Origin: Ilex aquifolium
Taxonomy: Eukaryota; Streptophyta; Magnoliopsida; Aquifoliales; Aquifoliaceae
Assembly (NCBI GenBank): GCA_951799425.1
Contig: OX637395.1
Location: 12,502,451-12,566,450 of the forward strand
Direction of reading: 5' to 3'
DNA: 64,000 nucleotides
Of this stretch, positions 54,340 through 64,000 are shown piece after piece. The position numbers were made by a program, and so were the translations under genes. Numbering within the stretch: position 1 is the first letter of the stretch; each line of letters opens with the position of its first letter. Below the pieces are notes generated by a model. It was not told the origin of the DNA and did not search any database. It saw only the letters and a program-made list of their open reading frames with translations.

Positions 54340-56007
54340 CAATGTTATTAGAACCAAATCGGCCATCGAATCGATAAGAGGATCGGGTCAATGGTTTACT
54401 AATTCAACCATAAGGTCAACTGATCGAACCGTGTAAGAATAAAGTTAAGTTTTAAAACTTTTCATCCACTTTAATTTTTAGTAATTACAGATTTTATTTC
54501 ATATGTTACACAACTTTAGTGACAATTCAAATGATCCATTTAATACATAACGGTAATATTATAAATGTATTTTAAGTTGTCTAGTAAATTCTATTTAGAC
54601 CTAGAATTTACTAATAGATTATTTTCGTGCCTATATAAATCATTTGGTGGAGCTACTCTAGGGAATGATATACGGAAATCCATTTTTGAGTTGCTTAAGT
54701 CTTCCCTATAAAGCCTTCCCAGCTTTGCAAGCTTTGTTTCCTAGCTTTCCAGCTTTAGTCAAATCCATTTCAATATTCACATTAACTAATTTTTCCTTAT
54801 ATATTTGTACAACTATAAGCACATCATATTTTTTTGTGTTTTGGGCAACTCGATTAGTGTCAAGTTTAATCTTTTCTTCCAATGGACGTGACCATTGAGA
54901 AAGTGCTGTTGCGAGCGTCTGGGTTGGATTTTGGAGTCGCTGGTGTCCGTCAGTACCCTCACATGGGGAGGCTCAACTGCTTTAGGACAGTGATCACACG
55001 CCTCTCGAACTCGTAGGCCAGCTCTTTCCAAATCAATTTATTTTATTTATATAAACTGCATGTATTCGTTTAAATTGCATGTTATATTTTAATGATCTAA
55101 CCACTATTTGCATGCTTTATTTCTAATTTTAGATTACAACACTCATAGTTATTTTGTTCACATCATAATTCTAATATTTGTTGCTTTGGTCAAAAGTTCA
55201 GTAGCCGTTTTTTCTAATTCCAATCATAAATCTATAAGTAAGATCTATAATTATTTTTACAAACCGGTCATATAATAAAAAAATAAAAAAATATATATAA
55301 TAATTATAAAAATAATAATTTAACTAAAAAAATATAAAATATGTCTACAATGCATACAACACCTTTGCCAAATATCAGACAGGTCTCAGATTAAAATTTT
55401 AAAATACATATAATGCACATCCATCTCTCTCCCTCTTAGTCTCTCTCTCAAAAAGAGAATCTCATTGTATTCGAAGCTGTGGGCAGTGTGTGTGACAGAG
55501 TATTCGAAGTGTAGGCCTCCTTTAGCGATTTCATCAAACGGTCCTCTTGTTTCATCATCGACTAGCATAGAAACTGGTGAATCATCACAGAGCTTTCTGT
55601 GAGATTTGTGCGGAAATGAAAGGAAGTGATGATATGTTCAGCCTCCCTGAGTCCCTGGCCTTCTCTTCCTCGCTTGAGAGGTCGTCGGAGTGCTGATCTC
55701 ATTGCCTGAGAGGTGAGGTCTGAGTGGTGGGTGGGTGGCCAGTGAGCTGTGAACGCGATTAATTTAGGGCAAATGACCCAAAAAAATGATATTTTTTTTT
55801 TTTTTTGGTATATAACTCTTGAAATTCAAACCGTACAGTTTTTTCAAACCAGCCAGTTCACAGGTTTGGTAAAAAACTGGCCGGTTTAACAGTTCACGCG
55901 CGGTTTGCTTCCTTATACGCTCCAACTACAGAACCGGACCGGTCCAAGCCCTAGTTCACGGTCTAACCGGTTCAACCGGCCGGCCCGATCCGTTTTTAAT
56001 AACACTG
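54340..56007. mobile_element. hAT-type element with GC-rich interior scraps
   Basis: Ends CAATGTTATTAGAACC and (reversed) CAGTGTTATTAAAAACGG; 8-bp flanks CCTGTGAG (54332-54339) and CTTGTGAG (56008-56015) match at 7 of 8. The subterminal part is rich in CCGGTT words (55855-55995). The interior holds two segments of higher GC (54880-55030; 55560-55740, around GCCTCCCTGAGTCCCTGGCC) that look like gene-derived sequence but match nothing I recognise. No transposase is seen. Confidence 0.7.
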
Positions 56008-56015
56008 CTTGTGAG

Positions 56016-57087
56016 GTCTTGGTGGATAAAGTAAGAAGACAAGAGTAGATTTAGTTCTAAAAACACTAGAATAAATGAAGAGAGCTACGTGAGCTTAGTG
56101 CTATGTGTACAATGTATATGGATGCGTGTTGGAATAGCTTAGTAAGAGTAAAGAAAACAAGAAGATAAGTGGTTCACTAATTAAAAAGTTTGTTTAATCT
56201 ACTTTAATGGAGACTCTAGTTCCTTTTTCTATATATTGCTTAAGGAAGAAGAGAAAGGTCAATACCATAAGATTTCAATCCCTTTTTAGTAGGGCATCTC
56301 CTTCTATTTATACAAGAGTAAGTTTTTATCTTCTTCTATGATTATGTGGTCCCCTAAATCTGTTAGAATCATTGAGAAATATTTTGTCGTTATAGAAAAT
56401 CATATTCATAGGACACGTCGGCTTTTAGAAGCAGTGTGGTGACATTCTTGAGGCGATAACTTGCTGTCTAAGGTAGGATAGGCTTGTTGAGCTCTTCTTA
56501 TTCTTCAAGTAGCTAGGTCTGAATTGGAGTGGTTATAGTCGAGCTGCTTGAGTGTCACTCGGTGATTTAGAAGTTGAGATACTTGTGCTGCATGACCCAT
56601 GTCATTCTTTCATATTTCTTAATTTTCTATCTTTACTATCTCACTATTTGAATCTCTCCTTCTACCAGATTATATTTCATTTATCTACTTCTATTTCTTT
56701 TTTAAATTACTTTGATTTCCAAAACTTTTCCTCAAAATTCTATTTTAATAAATTTTAATTTAGTTTCATCAATCAATATTATATCACAAACAAAATAATA
56801 TACATAACGGAACCTCATCATTTTATGTGCCTATTTGATTAATCGATAATCAAGAAAATAAATATGTACTAAAGATATTACCTTAATGTAATTCTACAGT
56901 GATCGGCTATTCACTAATCTCCCTTATAGTTATTTTCTCTAAATCATTGCATCACTATATACTTATCTGCAACTATTTTCTTTTATAAAACGCAACATAT
57001 TATATCTTTAAAAACTCTACAATAAGTTTTCTCTAAGTTCATAAAAATAATTTGAATATCACTCCTTTTCTTTAAGTTTTCTCAGTG
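56016..57087. other. Spacer with an LTR remnant
   Basis: About 56100-56330 contains GTGGTTCACTAATTAAAAAG and AATGGAGACTCTAG, which also occur (reversed) at 61313-61375 and in weaker form in the Tat LTRs (GTGGTTCACC...AATGGAGGCTCTTG). I infer a decayed LTR of a related family. The rest is AT-rich with no gene. Confidence 0.4.
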
Positions 57088-57659
57088 TAGGGGTGTCCAT
57101 GGGTCGAGTTGACCCATGAGACCCATTACCCAGCCCAAAACCCGAGCCTAATATCCTTCAAGAGAGGGCTTGGGGCTACCCCCAAGTCTATTACCCGGTC
57201 CGAAACCCAGTCCAAGAACCCGTCCTCCTAACCCAGCCTACTCGCTCGTCCGTCCACCCATTTTGTTTGAAAAAAAAAAACTTGACCATTGAAAGTTAGG
57301 TGACATATCCCTCTAAAAAAAGTTATTTACTTAAATAATAAATTGATTAATTTAGGGTATTATTCATTATTTACTTAAATACTAAATAATTCCTCTCAAA
57401 TAAAATTAATAATTTTATCTAGTTTGACAATACTTTTAATTCAAAAATATAATTTACAAAAATACTAAGTTGAAAACTTTTTAAATGAAGATATACCGCA
57501 AGACCTGCCCAGTGAGTGACGGGTTGGGTTGCGGGTATCTTATCCCTACCTGAAGCCCGTCCCGACCTGTTCGATAACTTACCCAAGTAAAAGTTGGGCC
57601 CTACCTTACCTAGGCCTAGCCCAAAAAAAATTCACGGGCCTAACCGATGGACACCACTA
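57088..57659. mobile_element. hAT-type MITE, copy 2 (TAGGGGTGTCCATGG)
   Basis: It starts TAGGGGTGTCCATGGG and ends CGATGGACACCACTA. Along its length it shares with 47745-48311 the words CCCATTACCC, TTTGAAAAAAA, CCCAGTGAGTGACGGGTTGG and AACTT. The flanking 8-mers do not match, so the target duplication has decayed or one end is shifted. Confidence 0.75.
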
Positions 57660-58885
57660 AACATTTGTAATATCCTCCTTTTTATTTTAGGAAATATCAT
57701 CTTTACTAGCATATAATAGGAGGATAATTACATGTTTTTTGAATTTATTTTATTGCTATAAATGGTTTCAAAACCAAAAAAAAATAAAAATTTCCATGTG
57801 TGAGTGTGTGTAAGTAAATATTCAAATTTCAAGACAATAATGATACCGCGTTATCTTTGTCAGAATCCAACAAAAACATTATCAGACAGATAAGATACAC
57901 CTCATTATTTTTCATGAGCTAATTAATTATCTAACATGAATGTGATAGTTATTGAATTTTAAAATTTACTTATTTATTTATTGACTTATTATTAAACGGT
58001 AATATTATTTAATAATATTAACGTGATATAATTATTCTCTCGCGTGCGTATGAATGAAAATATTTTCAAACATGATAAGACCCTACACTACTCTTTGCGA
58101 CATGCCACCATTGTAATGTGATGGAGGCGTGTAGAAAGCACCAAATGAACTTAAAAAGTGATTCAACGGATAAACCCATGACATAACTTATATTAATCCA
58201 TTTTCAACACGGTTATTCATTGTCTAAGTGACTCATTGGATGACCCCACACCAACACACCTATATAATAATATAATATAATATAATAATCCCATTAACAA
58301 AATGGCCATTCATTGATTTTATATTTGCCCAATTATGTTATATTTATATGACAACCTACGCAATCCTTTTAATGATATCCCTATTAACTAACAGACAAGT
58401 AGATAAGGTTGTTTTTTATTTTTATTTTTTAATAGATCATAGACAAATATTCCTTTTGCAATTTATTAAAATATTATTGGGGTATAAATTTTTTTTAGCA
58501 GCAACTTAGTTCGAACTAAAATTAATTATTATTATTTTTCCTGTCAAGACAGCAGAATCAAGTGAGGAAAAAAAAAAAAAAACTCACCAGGTCATGTAGA
58601 AATATAATGGTTACACTATATTGTAATCATTTTTGTGGTTTCTTTTATTGTTCGTTTGATTTTTTTTTTGAATTATTTTTTTATATTAATTGGTGTAAAC
58701 GTGTGTTGCACGTAAATTATTTTTAGTTATAAGTTTTGAATTTTAAGTTATACTACATAAAAGAGTGGTTATAGAAATTACTACACTGAGATTTAGAGCA
58801 CGGTAAGTGATGAAGCATAAAAAATATTTATGCACTACTTGTCAAGTATTAAATGCAGTAATAAATGATAAAAGTCAGCACAAGT
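57660..58885. other. AT-rich spacer, no gene seen
   Basis: No coding region or clear repeat is recognised apart from short ATAATATAATA runs near 58265. Confidence 0.4.
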
Positions 58886-59680
58886 CAGGGTCGGCCCTAG
58901 GGCTAGGCCACTAAGGTGGCTGCCTAGGGCCCCCAACATTTAAGGGCCCCAAAAATATTTTTTTGATCCATGTAACTTTGGCCTAACTTACCTTTCTAGG
59001 CCTCAATGAAAGTTGAAAGTGCCTCTGGTTAACGCAAAGTCAGTAGAATTGATTATTTTCTCTCTTTCTCACTCTCTCATGTCATAACAATTTCTGACTT
59101 TTTTGAGTTTGAGAAGATGACTTTTGTTTCTTACCAAAATAAATGCTATTATAAAATAAAAACTGTGTATTTTAAAATGTTTTAATGGGTCTTAGCTGCT
59201 GCTCATTTTTCTCTCATTTTCTGACCATCTAGCTGCATTGTATCAATTTTTCTATTTGTTATCAATTAAGTTGTATGTATAATGATCAAGCTAGGGTTCT
59301 GGGTCTTGCCATTGTTTCAGTTTTTAGACTTAATTTTCTTAAGCAAAAGATCAAAAGAGGATATAAACTTTATGTTTGCATTGTTTATAAACTATGATAG
59401 TGTTAAATTCCCACCAAAATAAAATAAAAATCAATTATGATAGTGTCACATTTGCATTGTTTATGTTTCAATTTAATTTGATCTATTTGATCAAAAAAAA
59501 AAAAATTTTAATTTGATCTCAGCAAATCAATTGTTATAAAATATTTTTAATTGAAAAATTATTTTTTTTAATCTTAAGTATACCCGCTTGATACCATGAA
59601 TCTGAAAAATACACTAAACACTACTAGGGCCACATTTTAAACTTTCGCCTAGGGCCTCTAATTAGGTTGGGCCGCCCCTG
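58886..59680. mobile_element. Non-autonomous hAT element, 795 bp
   Basis: The ends CAGGGTCGGCCC and (reversed) CAGGGGCGGCCC match at 11 of 12. Flanks GCACAAGT (58878-58885) and ACACAAGT (59681-59688) are an 8-bp target duplication with one change. Subterminal CCTAGGGCC words occur on both sides. No transposase frame. The ends match the coding hAT element at 63242, which may be its autonomous relative. Confidence 0.85.
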
Positions 59681-59688
59681 ACACAAGT

Positions 59689-60487
59689 AAAACAAAGTTT
59701 TAATTGGTTCGGTTAAGGTGACCTACTCCACTGTGAAGAGTTAAGATGACTTGAGCATTTTATTGTTCAAGGGATGTAGAGTGCTCAGATGTGAGAGATG
59801 CCCCTTGTGCAGGTGAGACTTACAATTTATAAGCGAATTCTAACAGATTGAGGCGTTTTTTCTCGTATCAGATGAGTTAGTTTCGTAGAGATGGGGCTCT
59901 TCTCCTAACAGGCGAGACAATTCTGTGGAGGTGGTAACATGCACGTCCTAAGGAGATCTCCTTGCATGTCAGTTGTGAACTGAGTCTTTTGCAGCTGACC
60001 TGATTCTCTCAAGATGTCACAGTTGATCTAACCTAGCTTCCTCCCTCTTGTGGTGGGCTTGGTTTATATATTTAAGGTGGGTCTAGTCTATATTTTTGAA
60101 CTAGGCCTCGCCTGTAATTCTGAATTTGGTCTGGACTCGAGCCATCACTAAGGATTGCTCCAAAAAAAAACAGAAGGAAACTATGCACCAAGCATGAAAA
60201 GTTAAAAAGAAGCAAACTCTGATGATTATATCTAGGATTTCTTCTCCCTCGATCCCCATTTGTAAATTTAACTGTTCATTTTGAGTAGTGGCTATTAAAA
60301 AGAGAAACTTGACCATAAAGAGAAAAAGGAACGAAATAAAGTTAGAATGAAAAAAAAAAAAATTCAGTGATTAAAATTGTAATAAGTGTCAAATGATCAC
60401 AAATGGAGGAGACTAAGTGGATTTACTCATTCTTTTCACCATTATTGTAATTTTTCAAGTTTGTGCCTTTCATAATTTATTTATATA
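59689..60487. other. Spacer, possible LTR remnant
   Basis: 59690-60070 has a GGTTCGGTTAAGGTGACC and CAGGTGAGACTT style like old LTR U3/R sequence, but no ends were found. The 60101-60316 minus frame has no known domain. Confidence 0.3.
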
Positions 60488-60619
60488 CTAGGAGTAACTC
60501 GTGTCTAAAAGTACGGTGCAATGTGAATGATTTTGACAAAAATGTTGATGACTGTTAGATAAGTTTATTTGAGACTGTCGGATGAACTTATTGAAACCTA
60601 CCCTGTTTTATATTATAGA
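60488..60619 (-). mobile_element. 132-bp mini-Helitron
   Basis: Read on the minus strand it begins TCTATAATATAAAACAGGGT right after an A (60620) and ends with a partly decayed hairpin (CCGTAC...GACACG) and GAGTTACTCCTAG before a T (60487). TC start, CTAG end and A/T insertion site fit Helitrons. Its two ends match those of the 5.9-kb element at 34063-39926, so it looks like an internal-deletion derivative. Confidence 0.65.
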
Positions 60620-62292
60620 TAATACCAAAAAATATTGCAGTAATTTTATAATTATTTTATAACGTTCTTTAAATTGACTTCTTCCCTAGAATATAGAACA
60701 AATAAAAAAGAAAAAGCCACTCTTTATTTTATTCAAACGATCTAATAATCTTTTACACCTTCATAACTCCGGATACAAGAGCCCATACTCACCCATTGAA
60801 TTGCAATAAAATATTGGTAGTTGCTACCTATTAATCTTATTGATGTTTTCATGCACCGTTTGACTCTCCAAACTTAAAATTAATGAGGAGTAAGGATGAA
60901 CTAAAATTCCTTCATCCGAAAGAGACATACCACCATTCCAATATGACTAACTATCAAAATTAGAAATGTTGGGAAAAAATATCAAATATAGAAATCAAAT
61001 GTTTTTCTTTCATGCACGAACTAAAGAAAAGTCAAAACCGAAAGGGTAGGATGCAACTTGACTGCAATTTCTTCGCAATGAATATTGATGATACCGAAAA
61101 AAATACAAAAGACAACAAGCAATAAAGAAACTATCAGAAGAGGTAGAAATGGTTTTTACCATCAAACCATACCTTGGGCAATAAGTCATACCAAATATTC
61201 TCTGAATATTCCCCTAATATTCTATTATAAAAGACAATGATCTCTATGTAAAAAGGGGGTCTCAAGTAAGGAAAAAACTCTATTGTACTCTTCTTCTTCA
61301 AAAAAGTAATATACAATCAATGAGCAAGAGTCTCCATTAGAGTGGATTAACCAAGCTTTTCACCTGGTGAACCACTTATTTTCTTGTGTATTTTCATTCA
61401 TTTTTACACACACAACACATCCACCAAGAGCTCATCCAGCTCTCCAGCTCATGCCTCTCGATTTTTTACCACCTTCAAATATTATAAGAAATTTAGTAAG
61501 TTAATGTTTTTTTTTCCAATCACAATCATTAATATTTAAAAATCACTATTCCCATATAACACAAGATACAGACAACCAGGAACATTAGTTATTCATTCAT
61601 GAAATAACTAATTCATTGGATCGCTTGGTAAGAGAACCGTCCAATAAATTTATTCTTGCCTTTTGATCTCCTCCAAGTACGTCTTTGTATCTTCATTTCT
61701 TTATCACTTCATCCATTCACATCTATCATGTTTATATATATATACATTCATACATACATGCAATGCCCGAAAAAAAAAAAAGGATTATTGTATTCCAAGG
61801 ATTAAGTCTGAATGATATGACAATTATTTATTGAGTAACTGGCCAATGTCGGTTTACTAGAGTCAAGTTGTGCAGCTTCTACACTATTACTTACACTACT
61901 TTAAAAAATAGTAACTTTATATCATGTTATTCACATGGATGGAACATAGATTTTTCTATACAGTTCATATCTTGATGATGCATCTTTGCTTTCCTCTTTG
62001 GCTAATTCATTTTGCACACACCTTAGTGTCTAAAAGAGTAAAAAGTTATATTTTAATTATCTCATGTTACATTTTAATTGCATTGTTTTAGCATAATATA
62101 GTAAAGCAATCGCTTATGTTTTTCAAAATTTAGACTAGTAATTGTAGATCAATACGGTATTATTTTTTGATATAACCTGTGGATATTGTTTTTTTTCTGA
62201 CTAACAAACAGATATATGAAAATTCACAGCAGAAATGTAACCTTTGCCATTTTCAATGAAGAAATTATACTAAGTAATTTTGCATTTGCTTT
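60620..62292. other. Spacer with a reversed LTR remnant
   Basis: 61313-61460 read in reverse gives GTGGTTCACCAGGTGAAAAG then AATGGAGACTCTTGCTCATT, matching 56165-56240 and resembling the Tat LTR. No gene is seen; the 61134-61316 minus frame is LTR sequence. Confidence 0.4.
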
Positions 62293-62480
62293 AGGTTATA
62301 TTTGATAAAATTGAAAATTAAGTGGCGAAAATGAATGTTGAATTTTATATGTTGAATACTGAATTTTCTAATTTGTAAACTGTTTGGTATCTATTAAAAT
62401 TTAGGTACTAAATTGGATCAAAATGTTTAAATAATAATACAAAGAATTGAAGTCTAAAAATTATTATTATTCTAATTCTA
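62293..62480. repeat. Second copy of the Tourist-like repeat
   Basis: It matches 13048-13235 in order: GGTTATATTTGATAAAATTG, GTTGAATTTTATATGTTGAA, TGAATTTTCTAATT, AAACTGTTTGGTATC and AAAATTATTATTATTCTAAT. The minisatellite and right end are missing, so it is truncated or replaced after about 62480. Confidence 0.65.
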
Positions 62481-63241
62481 CCATCCCAACACATCACACT
62501 TGTCGTTCTCGTTCTCGTTGCCTCCAATTCTACGCTCTTCGTGAGTATGCTTTCGGTGCCCTTTTGGGCATACTTTTTTTTAGGTTGTGTTTGAACTTCA
62601 TTGTAATAATTTTTTGGAATAAAATTTTATGTATATACAAAAACAGAACAAACTTAGTGAACTGCCTTGTTGCAGGTTCTATGCATACATTAAATATGCA
62701 TACATAAAAACGGTACATAGTACATACCTTTGTATTATGTACAAGGAGCTTCAACCACAAAGTTTAGGTTAGGGAAATTTGCACCACCACTACAGAAAAG
62801 TTTTAGGGGTATAACTTGGTTTAACTTGGTCAGTTTTACTCGAACTCAACACGAGCTCAATCCAAAATATTCAGTAGTTATATCAAGATGGGCAATCAAC
62901 TCGAGTGAAAAAATATTCATTCGATTTAAATTCAATCAATACTCAAGTTAGGCTTTGAATTCTCCCGACCCAACCTGAATTAATCAATTCGGGTTGAACT
63001 TACATTAGTGAATGGATTACAACAATTATAACCCGATCCAAATTGAACATGAATTTTGATTTAATCCAGATTGAACATGAATTTAATCATAATTGAACTC
63101 AAATTCTAGCCTAAATTGTATACTCGAATAACAAACCTAAATTAAATCCAATTTCAACCTAAATTAAATAAACTTGATTCCATAATATTAAACACAAGCA
63201 ATACTCGAATTGAAAGGTTCGTAGTGAATTCGAATTGAGTG
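62481..63241. other. Spacer with CGGGTT/AACCCGA-type decayed repeat
   Basis: 62800-63230 has recurring AACTCGAAT, CAACCTGAATT and ACCCGATCC words like those at 16730-17230. No gene is seen. Confidence 0.35.
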
Positions 63242-64000
63242 CAGGGGGCGGCCCAACAAATCTGGAAGCCCTAGGCAAGAATATAAAGTGGGGCCCTATT
63301 AATAGACAATAATTATTGAAATACATTCATTTAAAAGCTATTTTTCTAACTTTTTGAGATGCAAAAATATTGATTAAATTTTTATAATTCAAGTTTTGTT
63401 AATATATTTTTTTCAATGAATAATATAGTTAATTCATTTAATCTTTCTTGCGACATAGTTGATCGGAGATAAGATTTTATTAATTTAAGTTTTGAAAAAC
63501 TTCTCTTTGCCGAAACAACTATTACCGGTATTGTTAACAATATTCTAAAAACTATACATGCATTTGGAAATAATCTAATCGTTTTATATAAGTTAGAGTT
63601 TCAGCCGAAGTGTTAATTTCAGATTGTAGGACTTTTCTTAATACAGTCAATTCTTGAAATAAATCTAAACCATCAATATCAGAAAATATATCATGCTTCA
63701 AAAAATTTCAAGGTTAAGACAATAACTTTTCAAACTATCATCATCTAAGGATTTTAATTTTTTAAAACAAAATAAAAAACCAAAAATATTTTCATATATT
63801 TTGAATTGTTCAAATCTACTCTTAATTGAAGAAATAGCTAGATCAACTATAAATAAAAACAATACTAAATTCTAAAAGATTCTTCAGGTGATAGTGTTAT
63901 TGTATTCTCAATTGTATCACCAAATTATTTTTTCATAAAAAAATTACATTTTTCTCGAAATACAGGTTCTATTTACATTTCAAGTGCAGTCTCTTTTGAT
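63242..64000 (-). mobile_element. hAT element, truncated by the window edge
   Basis: It starts at CAGGGGGCGGCCC (63242), preceded by ATTGAGTG as a possible target duplicate. The other end lies outside. It contains the 3' part of a transposase gene on the minus strand. The ends match the 795-bp element at 58886-59680. Confidence 0.65.
63382..63600 (-). pseudogene. hAT transposase C-terminal dimerisation segment
   Basis: An open minus-strand frame of 72 codons before the natural TAA (63384-63382). Motifs: NACIVFRILLTIPVIVVSA, KRSFSKLKLIKSYLRSTM and SQERLNELTILFIEK. This is the hAT C-terminal dimerisation region of the ZMYM1-like class. The family has AERSFS, here AKRSFS. A TGA at 63603-63601 lies just upstream and the sequence beyond is broken up to the window end, so I call it a pseudogene. 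Confidence 0.75.

Overview
This window looks like nuclear DNA of a flowering plant, probably a dicot with a repeat-rich genome. It is AT-rich and intron-bearing, with plant-type transposons throughout: a Tat-lineage Ty3/gypsy element, MuDR-like and hAT transposons, MITEs and Helitron-like ends. It has one clear host gene, a group IId WRKY transcription factor with the plant R-type intron. I cannot name the species. No rRNA, confident tRNA, CRISPR or bacterial-type operon is visible.

Layout. 1-1800: probable LTR-derived sequence with a 52-bp satellite built on the palindrome TTCTACCGGTAGAA. 2332-4565: a broken MuDR-like (MULE) transposase gene on the minus strand. 4566-10660: AT-rich, gene-poor DNA with an old tandem duplication and a possible gene scrap near 9 kb. 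10671-11031: a dimeric poly(A)-tailed retroposon carrying a plant snRNA-type promoter motif (USE plus TATA) in each half. 11205-13972: three adjoining terminal-inverted-repeat elements; the last holds a GTG minisatellite and landed exactly on the stop codon of a minus-strand reading frame at 13973-14530. 17.7-33.3 kb: a nested block in which an LTR-like sequence was invaded by a long-TIR MITE and by a 12.96-kb Tat-lineage retrotransposon (19570-32528, minus strand). That element has gag, protease, RT, RNase H, archaeal-type RNase H and integrase, all damaged, plus two separate genes on the opposite strand in its 3' half.

34.06-39.93 kb: a Helitron-like element whose interior holds one exon resembling the patellin (SEC14-GOLD) family. 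41.2-47.4 kb: two direct copies of a 2.65-kb LTR-gag block. 47.7-50.2 kb: a hAT-type MITE and a 40-base G run. 50257-52189: the WRKY gene, read leftward, with a CT-rich leader containing a 31-codon upstream ORF and TCP-type sites further upstream. 53.9-64 kb: a chain of DNA transposons (MULE MITE, hAT elements with 8-bp target duplications, a second copy of the hAT MITE, a 132-bp mini-Helitron) ending in a hAT element with an intact C-terminal dimerisation segment.

How the parts work together. The only probable functional host gene is the WRKY factor. The rest records waves of insertion: target duplications, LTR divergence (about 28 mismatches in 582 bp, many C/T or G/A) and nesting give relative ages. 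The least familiar structures are the USE-bearing dimeric retroposon, the pair of diverged antisense genes inside one Tat element, and the Helitron with the patellin exon.
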